Assembly: GCA_937983035.1 (NCBI GenBank)
Contig: CALKAN010000311.1
Coordinates: forward strand, 1-13,859
DNA length: 13,859 nt
Direction: 5' to 3'
From: an uncultured Paenibacillaceae bacterium
GTDB taxonomy: Bacteria; Bacillota; Bacilli; Paenibacillales; CALAME01
The position numbers were made by a program, and so were the translations under genes. The number at the start of each line of letters is the position of its first letter. Positions within the stretch are counted from its first letter, which is position 1. Of this stretch, positions 7,010 through 13,648 are shown in pieces. The notes under the pieces were generated by a model. The model saw nothing but the letters and a program-made list of their open reading frames with translations. It did no database searches and had not been told where the DNA came from.

Positions 7010-8350
7010 ATGGGGAAATATTTTGGAACAGACGGAGTGCGCGGTGTTGCAAATCTTGACTTAACACCGGAACTTGCCTATAAAATTGGCCGCTGCGGCG
7101 GCTATGTGCTGGCAGGGCAATCAGAGAAACCTACTGTACTGATCGGAATGGATACGCGTGTTTCAGGCCCGATGCTGGAAGCGGCATTAATTGCCGGACT
7201 GTTGTCCATCGGCGCCAGAGTGATCAGGCTGGGAGTGATCAGCACGCCGGGGGTTGCATACTTAACGAAAAAGATGAACGCTTCTGCCGGAGTGATGATT
7301 TCCGCCTCTCACAATCCGGTGGAAGATAATGGGATTAAATTTTTTGGCAGCGATGGATTTAAACTGTTCGATGAAACGGAATTGGAAATTGAAGCGCTGC
7401 TGGATGCAGAGGAAGACCGGCTCCCGCGGCCGACAGGCAAGCAAATGGGGACGGTGAGCGACCATTTTGAAGCTGCAGATCAATACGCTGACTATTTAAA
7501 AACGACGGTTTCGTCATCATTTGACGGATTAAAAATTGTCATGGATTGCGCCAATGGCGCAGCGTATAAATTGGCCCCGCGAATTTTTCGAGATCTCGGC
7601 GCCGATGTGATCACGATTGGAACAGAGCCGAATGGCCTGAATATTAACGACGGGTGCGGGTCTACTCATCCGGAGACGCTGAGAAAAGAAGTCATCCGCC
7701 ATCAGGCCGACCTTGGTCTCGCTTTTGACGGGGATGCAGATCGGTTAATTGCTGTCGATGAAACAGGCGCCGTGCTGGATGGGGATTATATTTTGTGCAT
7801 TTGCGGGCAAGCTTTGCATCGGCAAGGCAAGCTGCAAGGGGGCACCATTGTTACTACGGTAATGAGCAATATCGGTTTCTTCAAAGCGTTGGAACAGATC
7901 GGGTTGAAGGCTGTCAAAACGAATGTTGGAGATCGGTACGTGATGGAAAAAATGCTGCAGGACAGATATAATTTTGGCGGCGAACAATCCGGTCATGTGA
8001 TTTTTTTAGATTACAATACGACAGGGGACGGCATTTTGACTGCCTTGCAGCTCGTTGACGTGATGAAACAATCGCAGCAATCGTTGAGCCAGTTGAAGCA
8101 GCTCATGCAAAAATATCCGCAAGTGCTGCTTAACGTTAAAGTCAGCAATAAAAACGGACTGGAAGGAAACGAACGGATCGGGCAATCCATTAAAGAAGCA
8201 GAAGCCAAATTAGGACACAACGGCAGAGTGCTCGTGCGTCCATCCGGAACAGAGCAGCTCATTCGAGTGATGGTAGAAGGACCGGATAAAGATGAAATTG
8301 AAAAACTGGCCCAAAATATCGTCAAGGAAGTTGAGCAAGAGCTTGGATGA
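7010..8350 (+). CDS. glmM: Phosphoglucosamine mutase
   Basis: GlmM converts glucosamine-6-phosphate to glucosamine-1-phosphate for UDP-GlcNAc synthesis, feeding peptidoglycan and teichoic acid linkage units. The product is 446 residues (B. subtilis 448). It begins MGKYFGTDGVRG, carries the phosphoserine loop SASHNP with Ser100, the metal-binding loop DGDADR with Asp240/242/244, and a C-terminal phosphate-binding RPSGTEQLIRVMVE. The start has GGAAGGAG 10 bases upstream. It is the third gene of the cdaA operon; in other firmicutes GlmM binds and inhibits CdaA, so the linkage is functional. In B. subtilis glmS follows; here a terminator follows instead. Confidence 0.97.
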   Translation: MGKYFGTDGVRGVANLDLTPELAYKIGRCGGYVLAGQSEKPTVLIGMDTRVSGPMLEAALIAGLLSIGARVIRLGVISTPGVAYLTKKMNASAGVMISASHNPVEDNGIKFFGSDGFKLFDETELEIEALLDAEEDRLPRPTGKQMGTVSDHFEAADQYADYLKTTVSSSFDGLKIVMDCANGAAYKLAPRIFRDLGADVITIGTEPNGLNINDGCGSTHPETLRKEVIRHQADLGLAFDGDADRLIAVDETGAVLDGDYILCICGQALHRQGKLQGGTIVTTVMSNIGFFKALEQIGLKAVKTNVGDRYVMEKMLQDRYNFGGEQSGHVIFLDYNTTGDGILTALQLVDVMKQSQQSLSQLKQLMQKYPQVLLNVKVSNKNGLEGNERIGQSIKEAEAKLGHNGRVLVRPSGTEQLIRVMVEGPDKDEIEKLAQNIVKEVEQELG

Positions 8351-8367
8351 ATGTCAAGTAAGAATCG

Positions 8368-8398
8368 AACCATGCAGATTATGCTGCATGGTTTTTTT
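8368..8398 (+). terminator. Intrinsic terminator of the cdaA-cdaR-glmM operon
   Basis: A perfect 10-bp stem (AACCATGCAG/CTGCATGGTT) with a 6-base loop ends in a run of T residues, 18 bases after the glmM stop. Confidence 0.92.
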
Positions 8399-8410
8399 AT
8401 GCTCATAAAT

Positions 8411-8469
8411 ATATGCTCGTGCGCTGGGAGTGATTTATTATTAGATTCCATCACTGAGCGCAAGCATAT
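8411..8469. repeat. Long imperfect inverted repeat
   Basis: ATATGCT at 8411-8417, TGCGCT at 8420-8425 and AGTGAT at 8429-8434 pair in order with AGCATAT (8463-8469), AGCGCA (8457-8462) and ATCACT (8450-8455). The bulges are CG, and GGG opposite G. That is about 19 paired bases around a 15-base loop. No T run follows, so it is not a terminator. Confidence 0.6.
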
Positions 8470-8498
8470 GAAATGAATGAAGGATAAGCGAAAGTTTA

Positions 8499-8554
8499 CC
8501 TGTAAGCGTATACAATCGTAACGAATTTGATCATTTTATCGTCGCTTGTACAGG
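8499..8554. repeat. Second imperfect inverted repeat
   Basis: CCTGTA (8499-8504) and AGCG (8505-8508) pair with TACAGG (8549-8554) and CGCT (8543-8546) across a TG bulge. Inside, ACGA (8521-8524) can pair with TCGT (8539-8542). The 12-base left-side bulge makes the full fold uncertain. Confidence 0.4.
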
Positions 8555-8977
8555 ACGATTCAGCTTATGAATAGATACAGTCCAGCATACTGATGTGGTA
8601 AAGATGAATGAACGACAGTTTCTATTGTCGATTTGTCATGCTGCGCGAAGAAGAAAAACTAACAGGTGAAAAGGTTTCAAGACGCTGCATGCTGGTTTTT
8701 TCGTTGCAATGATCGACTCCTTGAAGATAATGAAATGAAAAATGTCAAGATAACATGGAATTTAAGCTTGCAGAGGGCGTTTGTTACTGTCGTTGTCGAA
8801 ACGATTGTGATTTGCTGCGATATTTGCCAATAAACATAGACTTAACTTGACAATCTTTGTATGCGCGTTTGCATCACAGCATTTCTATTTAAAGCACTTT
8901 TGTCGTTATATGAGTACATCGTCTTGTCATTCGTGCACAATTTCATGATCATGCAGCAAAGCGGGAAAGGTGAGAAC

Positions 8978-9076
8978 ATGCAGGCTGATGTCGTTCGGTT
9001 TATGAGGCGGGAACATGTCGTAATTTCCCGGGAAATGTATGAATATGAAATCTCGTCAACGAAAAATGGAACATGA
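8978..9076 (+). CDS. Possible small protein, 32 residues, unknown function
   Basis: I do not recognise this product. The case for it is a strong ribosome site, GGGAAAGGTGAG, ending 4 bases before ATG 8978. This opens a 32-residue charged peptide beginning MQADVVRFMRREHVV and ending TKNGT. It has no membrane helix, signal peptide or cysteines. The frame stays open upstream to an ATG at 8861, but that start has no ribosome site. A weak promoter-like pair (TTGTCA at 8924-8929, GATCAT at 8947-8952, spacing 17) would give a very short leader. It lies 142 bases before the PiT permease gene with a dyad between them. It could equally be a chance frame. Confidence 0.35.
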   Translation: MQADVVRFMRREHVVISREMYEYEISSTKNGT

Positions 9077-9084
9077 AGAATTGA

Positions 9085-9103
9085 TTTATCATAACGTGAT
9101 AAA
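9085..9103. promoter_or_regulatory. Perfect palindrome, possible operator
   Basis: TTTATCA and TGATAAA form a perfect 7-bp dyad with a 5-base centre, about 45 bases upstream of the -35 of the permease promoter. No T run follows, so a terminator is unlikely. Its symmetry and position suit a dimeric regulator, but I cannot name one. Confidence 0.3.
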
Positions 9104-9147
9104 GATGAAATTTTATAAAAATTTTTATTCAATTTTTACTGTGTGTA

Positions 9148-9176
9148 TAGACGAATAAAGAAGCCTCGGTTATAAT
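9148..9176 (+). promoter_or_regulatory. Candidate SigA promoter for the PiT-family permease
   Basis: TAGACG (9148-9153) is followed by 17 bases and a perfect TATAAT (9171-9176). A second TATAAT overlaps at 9179-9184. Very AT-rich DNA upstream could act as an UP element. Confidence 0.65.
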
Positions 9177-9218
9177 CATATAATACATATGTGTTTACTA
9201 GGGATTGGAGGCCGTGCA

Positions 9219-10319
9219 ATGACGTTCGAATTGGCTGCGATCATCATCGCATTGTTTTTTGCCATGAATATTGGTGCCAGCGGTTCCGCGGCATCGATGG
9301 GAGCTGCTTACGGCGCCGGTGCCGTCAAAAAGCGCCGGGCGGCCTTGCTTCTAGTTGGAGCTGCTTTATTCGCAGGAGCATTTGTCGGCAGCGGAGAAGT
9401 GGTGAAAACGATCGGAGAAGGGATCATTCCGACGAATATTTTGTCTGTTGAGATCACCGTAGTGGTTTTAGCTGCTGCTTGCGTGACGTTGTTTTTAGCA
9501 AATGTTTTGGGCATCCCATTATCGACGAGCGAGGTAACGGTCGGGTCGATCGTCGGCGCAGGCATTGCTTATCAGTCTCTTTATATGGGCAATATTATGA
9601 TTATTTTATTGATCTGGCTCATCTTTCCTTTTGCAGCTTACGGCATGACGTACGTGCTGGGGAAAATGGTGCCGGCTGCGGAAAAGAAATTGGAATCTAT
9701 TCAAGATAAGGCATTTGTGCAAAAAGCACTTGTCGTGCTTCTGATTGCTGCCGGCTGCTACGAAGCTTTTTCAGCTGGCATGAACAATGTTGCGAACGCG
9801 GCAGGGCCTTTGGTCGGAGCCGGCATACTTGAAGCGGGCACAGCTATATTGTGGGGCGGTTTGTTTGTGTCATTGGGGGCTGTGCTTCTAGGCGGCAAGG
9901 TGCTGGAAACGAATGCGAAAAAAATTACGGATCTGTCGCTTTTGCAAGGAAGCTTAGTTTCTTTCACAAGCGGCACGCTCGTCCTTGTTGCTTCCGTCTT
10001 TGGCATGCCTGTTCCGCTTACGCAGGCAACGACTATGTCAATTATCGGCATCGGCGCGTCCAAAAGCGGGATGAGTTTATGGAAATCAGCCGTTGTTAAG
10101 CGCATACTCTTAATTTGGATCATTTCTCCAGTGTCTTCTATGGTCGTTTCTTATCTTTTAATACAAACAATGATCGAAAAGAACGGTTATTCATTAATTA
10201 TTGTTTTAGGCGCAGTCGTGATGTCTTTTGGATATGCCAGTTTTATTAAGCCGGCAAAGAAGAAGTTTAAAAAAAACGTAGTCCCCATTCAAAATCCAAG
10301 TAATCCGCAACAGTTGTGA
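9219..10319 (+). CDS. PiT-family inorganic anion permease (CysP-like, sulfate or phosphate)
   Basis: This integral membrane transporter has 366 residues and about ten hydrophobic helices. The two inverted PiT signature repeats are visible: FFAMNIGASGSAASMGAAYGAGAV near residues 10-33 and AGMNNVANAAGPLVG near 186-200. The first departs from the GANDxANA form of classical phosphate PiT carriers and instead resembles B. subtilis CysP, a sulfate permease of this family, as do EVVKTIGEGIIP and LGIPLSTSEVTVG. I therefore favour sulfate or a related oxyanion, but the substrate cannot be settled from sequence. ATG 9219 is chosen for GGAGG 7 bases upstream; the in-frame ATG at 9189 has no ribosome site. 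No cysteine-biosynthesis gene is adjacent, unlike in the B. subtilis cysH operon. Confidence 0.85.
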   Translation: MTFELAAIIIALFFAMNIGASGSAASMGAAYGAGAVKKRRAALLLVGAALFAGAFVGSGEVVKTIGEGIIPTNILSVEITVVVLAAACVTLFLANVLGIPLSTSEVTVGSIVGAGIAYQSLYMGNIMIILLIWLIFPFAAYGMTYVLGKMVPAAEKKLESIQDKAFVQKALVVLLIAAGCYEAFSAGMNNVANAAGPLVGAGILEAGTAILWGGLFVSLGAVLLGGKVLETNAKKITDLSLLQGSLVSFTSGTLVLVASVFGMPVPLTQATTMSIIGIGASKSGMSLWKSAVVKRILLIWIISPVSSMVVSYLLIQTMIEKNGYSLIIVLGAVVMSFGYASFIKPAKKKFKKNVVPIQNPSNPQQL

Positions 10320-10425
10320 CATCCATTGATGACACATAAAGTTAGTTCGAATGCTTTTTTAAGAATGATGCGCTGCAGCTGATGCTGAGGGAAACAGAAG
10401 ATGAAATTTTCGCTGGTGAGAAAAC

Positions 10426-10455
10426 TTGTCCTTCAACGAAGAGGTTCTATACAAT
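10426..10455 (+). promoter_or_regulatory. Candidate SigA promoter for the aldo/keto reductase
   Basis: TTGTCC (10426-10431), an 18-base spacer and TACAAT (10450-10455) lie about 34 bases before the start codon. Confidence 0.6.
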
Positions 10456-10488
10456 AGGAGCAGGAGCTTATTTATAGGAGGGGACAAG

Positions 10489-11397
10489 ATGAAACGGAAT
10501 CAACTTGGAAATTCAGATTTGCATGTCAGTGAAATCGGCCTCGGCTGCATGTCGCTTGGAACGGAAGAAGCACCAGCGGTGCGAATCATCCTGGAAGCGC
10601 TGGAGCGAGGAGTGAATTTTCTCGATACTGCTGATCTTTATGATGATGGAAGAAATGAAGAAATCGTTGGAAAGGCGATTAAAGGCCGCCGCACGGAAGT
10701 GGTCTTGGCCACGAAAGTCGGCAACCGCCGAGTGCCGGGGCAAGAAGGATGGGTATGGGACCCTTCGAAAGAATATATTCTCACTGCTGTCAAGGACAGT
10801 CTTAGAAGGCTCGGAACAGATTATATTGATTTGTGCCAACTGCACGGCGGAACGATCGAAGACCCGATCGACGAGACGATTGAAGCATTTGAACAGTTAA
10901 AGAAAGAAGGCTGGATCAGACATTACGGCATCTCCTCCATCCGTCCGAATGTTATTCGGGAATATGTTGCAAGATCGCACATCGTCAGCGTGATGGGGCA
11001 ATACAGCATGCTCGACCGGCGGCCGGAAGAAGAAGTGCTGCCGCTTTTGCGCGAGCACGGCATCGGTTTCATTGCACGGGGACCGGTTGCCAAAGGGATT
11101 TTAACCGATGAAGGCGAAAACAAGCTGGGAGATGGCTATCTCGATTACAGCCGGGATGAATTGGCTGCAGTTCGAAAGGAACTGCTTGCTTTAACAGGTG
11201 AGGCGCGCACATTAGGTCAATTCGCATTGCGTTATGTGCTGGATGCGCCTGGCGTAACTGTAGCCATTCCGGGAGCGAGCAGTTTGCAACAACTGCTGCA
11301 AAATATAGCGGCCGCAGAAGCCCCGCCGTTGACGGAAGAAGAGCGGAAAGCGGTACAAGCAGTGACTAAGGCGAATCAATATGATGCTCATCGCTGA
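10489..11397 (+). CDS. yqkF: Aldo/keto reductase, YqkF type
   Basis: This is a soluble NAD(P)H-dependent oxidoreductase of the AKR superfamily (TIM barrel, 302 residues); the physiological substrate is unknown. The catalytic tetrad is intact: Asp46 and Tyr51 in FLDTADLYDDGRNEE, Lys76 in LATKVGNR, and His119 in CQLHGGTIED. The N-terminal MKRNQLGNSDLHVSEIGLGCMSLGTE and the YGISSIRPNVIREYV segment match B. subtilis YqkF closely. The start has TAGGAGGGG just upstream. The upstream extension of the frame to 10426 is rejected because it runs through the promoter and ribosome site. It is likely monocistronic. A perfect 7-bp hairpin (ATCGCTG/CAGCGAT, 11390-11407) overlaps the stop but lacks a T run, so I do not call a terminator. 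Confidence 0.93.
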   Translation: MKRNQLGNSDLHVSEIGLGCMSLGTEEAPAVRIILEALERGVNFLDTADLYDDGRNEEIVGKAIKGRRTEVVLATKVGNRRVPGQEGWVWDPSKEYILTAVKDSLRRLGTDYIDLCQLHGGTIEDPIDETIEAFEQLKKEGWIRHYGISSIRPNVIREYVARSHIVSVMGQYSMLDRRPEEEVLPLLREHGIGFIARGPVAKGILTDEGENKLGDGYLDYSRDELAAVRKELLALTGEARTLGQFALRYVLDAPGVTVAIPGASSLQQLLQNIAAAEAPPLTEEERKAVQAVTKANQYDAHR

Positions 11398-11482
11398 TGA
11401 CAGCGATTGGCTGCCGGCAATTCAGCGGATCAGAGTCAAGTCACCGATTATGAATTAAATTGCCGCAGACATTTGTTTTGCA

Positions 11483-11491
11483 TGATATAAT
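11483..11491 (+). promoter_or_regulatory. Candidate extended -10 promoter for the ABC exporter
   Basis: TG-A-TATAAT at 11483-11491 is a perfect extended -10 element. The nearest -35-like hexamer, TTGCCG at 11460-11465, is at a poor 20-base spacing. Transcription would start about 38 bases before the ATG. Confidence 0.6.
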
Positions 11492-11535
11492 AAAACATGC
11501 AAGTTTCAACATATAGACGGAGTGGAGAAACAACG

Positions 11536-13257
11536 ATGTGCATGATTGCCAAGTTTTTTTCATATTATAAGCCGCATAAACGGCTGTTTATCATTGATTT
11601 TTCAAGTGCGATTATTGTCGCCGCGCTGGAGTTGGCTTTTCCAATGGCCGTGCAATGGTTTATCGATCACCTGCTTCCGACGAATGACTGGAATATGATC
11701 GTGAAAGTAAGCATTTTGCTGCTGCTTGTGTATATTTTAAGCACGGTGTTGAATTTTATCGTCAACTATTTGGGCCATAAGCTCGGCGTCAATATAGAAA
11801 CGGATATGAGACAAGAACTGTTTAACCATTATCAGAAACAGTCTTTCCGCTTCTTTGACAACAATCAGACCGGAAATTTGATGAGTCGAATTACGAATGA
11901 TTTGTTTGATATCGGGGAGTTTGCCCATCATGGACCGGAAGATTTTTTCATCGCTTGCATGACGTTTGCCGGGGCGTTTGCAATTATGTTCCATGTTAAC
12001 ACGCCGCTTGCTCTTGTGGCGCTTGTCTTCGTGCCCTTCTTAATTGTGATCGTGACTTACAGCAACAAACGCATGAATGAAGCTTGGAAAGGCATGTACA
12101 GCAAGATCGCGGATGTGAACAGCCGAGTGGAGGACAGCGTCTCCGGCATTCGCGTTGTGCAGTCTTTTACAAACGAAGATTTCGAAATGGAGCGCTTCCG
12201 CAAGCAGAACGGATTGTTCAGAGCGGTGAAGCTGAAAGCATACAAAGTTATGGCTTCCGCGCTATCCAGCATGCATTTTATGACCCGGCTGCTTACGCTG
12301 CTCATTCTTGTCGTCGGCGCTTGGCTCAGCTTTAACGGGAAGTTGTCCTATGGCGAACTGGTCAGTTTTGTTTTGTATACGAATGTGCTCATCAAGCCGA
12401 TTGAAAAGATCAGCGCACTGTTAGAGCTCTATCCGAAAGGGATGGCGGGATTCAAACGATTTCAAGAATTGCTGGCGCAGGAGCCGGAAATCAAAGAGAA
12501 GCCGAATGCGATTGCAGTGCCGTACTTGCATGGGGACATTGAGTTTAAGAACGTCAGCTTCAGCTATGAGAAAGATAAGCCGATCTTAAGAAACATTTCT
12601 TTTAAGATTCATGCCGGGCAAACGACCGCCTTTGTCGGTCCGTCCGGCGCAGGAAAGACGACGATTTGTTCGCTCATACCTAGATTTTATGACGTAGACA
12701 GCGGCTCGATTACGATTGATGGCATCGATATTCGAAACATGACATTGCGATCTTTGAGAGAGCAGATCGGCATCGTGCAGCAAGACGTCTTTTTGTTTAC
12801 GGGAACGATCAGAGAAAATATTGCATACGGAAAAAAGAACGCAACTGAAGAAGAAATTCGCGAAGCGTTGAGAAAAGCGCATTTGGAAGAATTCATAAGC
12901 GAATTGCCGGACGGATTGGACACGCAAATCGGAGAGCGGGGCATGAAGCTGTCAGGAGGACAAAAACAGAGGCTGGCCATCGCCAGAATGTTCTTAAAAA
13001 ATCCTCCGATATTAATTTTAGATGAAGCAACGTCAGCACTGGACACGGAAACGGAAAAAATTATTCAAGCATCTTTGGCGGAATTAGCCAAGAATCGAAC
13101 AACATTGGTGATTGCGCACCGTTTGGCAACGATTATGGATGCCGATCGCGTCATGGTCGTTACTAAAAACGGCATTGAAGAAGACGGAACTTACGATGAA
13201 TTGATCGAGGAAGAGAACGGCATACTGGCGAAGCTGCATCAATTGCAATATAGATAA
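11536..13257 (+). CDS. ywjA: ABC transporter, fused membrane and ATPase domains (YwjA type)
   Basis: This is a half-size type IV ABC exporter of the MsbA/lipid and drug export group, acting as a dimer in the cytoplasmic membrane; the substrate is unknown. Of 573 residues, about 1-320 hold six membrane helices, and the rest is the nucleotide-binding domain. That domain has Walker A GPSGAGKTT (368-376), Q-loop IGIVQQDVFLF, signature LSGGQKQR (472-479), Walker B ILILDEATSALD with Asp496/Glu497 and switch His528 in IAHRL. All ATPase motifs are intact. FFSYYKPHKRLFIIDF, GHKLGVNIETDMRQELFNH and AHHGPEDFFIA closely follow B. subtilis YwjA. ATG 11536 has GTGGAGA upstream with good spacing; ATG 11542 is an alternative, and ATG 11497 falls too close to the promoter. 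Confidence 0.93.
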   Translation: MCMIAKFFSYYKPHKRLFIIDFSSAIIVAALELAFPMAVQWFIDHLLPTNDWNMIVKVSILLLLVYILSTVLNFIVNYLGHKLGVNIETDMRQELFNHYQKQSFRFFDNNQTGNLMSRITNDLFDIGEFAHHGPEDFFIACMTFAGAFAIMFHVNTPLALVALVFVPFLIVIVTYSNKRMNEAWKGMYSKIADVNSRVEDSVSGIRVVQSFTNEDFEMERFRKQNGLFRAVKLKAYKVMASALSSMHFMTRLLTLLILVVGAWLSFNGKLSYGELVSFVLYTNVLIKPIEKISALLELYPKGMAGFKRFQELLAQEPEIKEKPNAIAVPYLHGDIEFKNVSFSYEKDKPILRNISFKIHAGQTTAFVGPSGAGKTTICSLIPRFYDVDSGSITIDGIDIRNMTLRSLREQIGIVQQDVFLFTGTIRENIAYGKKNATEEEIREALRKAHLEEFISELPDGLDTQIGERGMKLSGGQKQRLAIARMFLKNPPILILDEATSALDTETEKIIQASLAELAKNRTTLVIAHRLATIMDADRVMVVTKNGIEEDGTYDELIEEENGILAKLHQLQYR

Positions 13258-13499
13258 ATGCATAAATATTTCATGCCATAAACTATTCCGCATTGCAGCG
13301 GCATTGTCTGCCCAAATGAGGAAAAGCTTTGTTTGGAGCAGTGATCGTCAAGGGAAGGACGCTGGAGTTGCACTGTACGGCTTGGAAAACGGTCATCGCT
13401 TGCAGACAAGAAAATCATGCCGGAACATGAGCGGAAGAAGTGAATCGATGATGGAATGAAGAGACATGAAAAATGATGCTGCTGCCATGGCTCCGATGC
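13258..13499. other. Gene-free stretch between ABC exporter and a terminator
   Basis: These 242 bases contain only a 47-residue open frame (13316-13459) without a ribosome site. No promoter is evident. A strong terminator closes the stretch, so it is either a long 3' untranslated region of the ABC transporter mRNA or a small RNA. Confidence 0.45.
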
Positions 13500-13531
13500 G
13501 GAGGCTTGTTTATAAGCCTCCCTATTTTTTT
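13500..13531 (+). terminator. Strong intrinsic terminator
   Basis: A perfect 8-bp stem (GGAGGCTT/AAGCCTCC) with a 6-base loop is followed by CTA and seven T residues. It lies 242 bases after the ABC transporter stop. Confidence 0.9.
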
Positions 13532-13583
13532 GATCATTTGTGGTTTTTCACAAAAGCGGGCTTGATGTTTGGCCATTCAACTA

Positions 13584-13613
13584 AAGACAACGATCGTTTG
13601 TAAAATATATAAT
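13584..13613 (+). promoter_or_regulatory. Candidate SigA promoter for the [2Fe-2S] protein gene
   Basis: AAGACA (13584-13589), an 18-base spacer and a perfect TATAAT (13608-13613) lie in AT-rich DNA about 35 bases before the start. A small palindrome (TTTGTG/CACAAA, 13537-13554) lies upstream and could be an operator. Confidence 0.5.
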
Positions 13614-13648
13614 ATATGAAAAATGAAACAGTTGGAGGCGCATGCAAG

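Larger units (their letters stand above)
8399..8977. other. Gene-free region after glmM with imperfect dyads
   Basis: I find no reading frame with both a ribosome site and a plausible protein here, and no glmS gene or recognisable glmS ribozyme core. What can be seen is a set of inverted repeats: a long bulged stem at 8411-8469, a second at 8499-8554, and small perfect ones at 8613-8630 (CGACA/TGTCG) and 8790-8804 (TCGTT/AACGA). A TTGACA at 8847-8852 has no acceptable -10. The region may hold an unrecognised RNA, long untranslated leaders, or decayed sequence. Confidence 0.5.

Noticed and set aside
8644..8702. Terminator-like T run after GCATGCTGG
   Set aside because: The preceding bases do not form a stable stem abutting the T run.
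8847..8852. Perfect TTGACA in the gene-free region after glmM
   Set aside because: The hexamers at 16-18 bases downstream (TTGCAT, TGCATC, GCATCA) are poor -10 elements.
8399..8977. glmS ribozyme
   Set aside because: The expected conserved core and a following glmS start (MCGIVG) are absent.
8861..8977. N-terminal extension of the small frame to ATG 8861
   Set aside because: No ribosome site precedes 8861, while ATG 8978 has a strong one.
11390..11407. Hairpin overlapping the aldo/keto reductase stop as a terminator
   Set aside because: The stem is perfect (7 bp) but is followed by GC-containing sequence and no T run.
13316..13459. 47-residue open frame after the ABC exporter
   Set aside because: No ribosome site, no recognisable protein, and no promoter.
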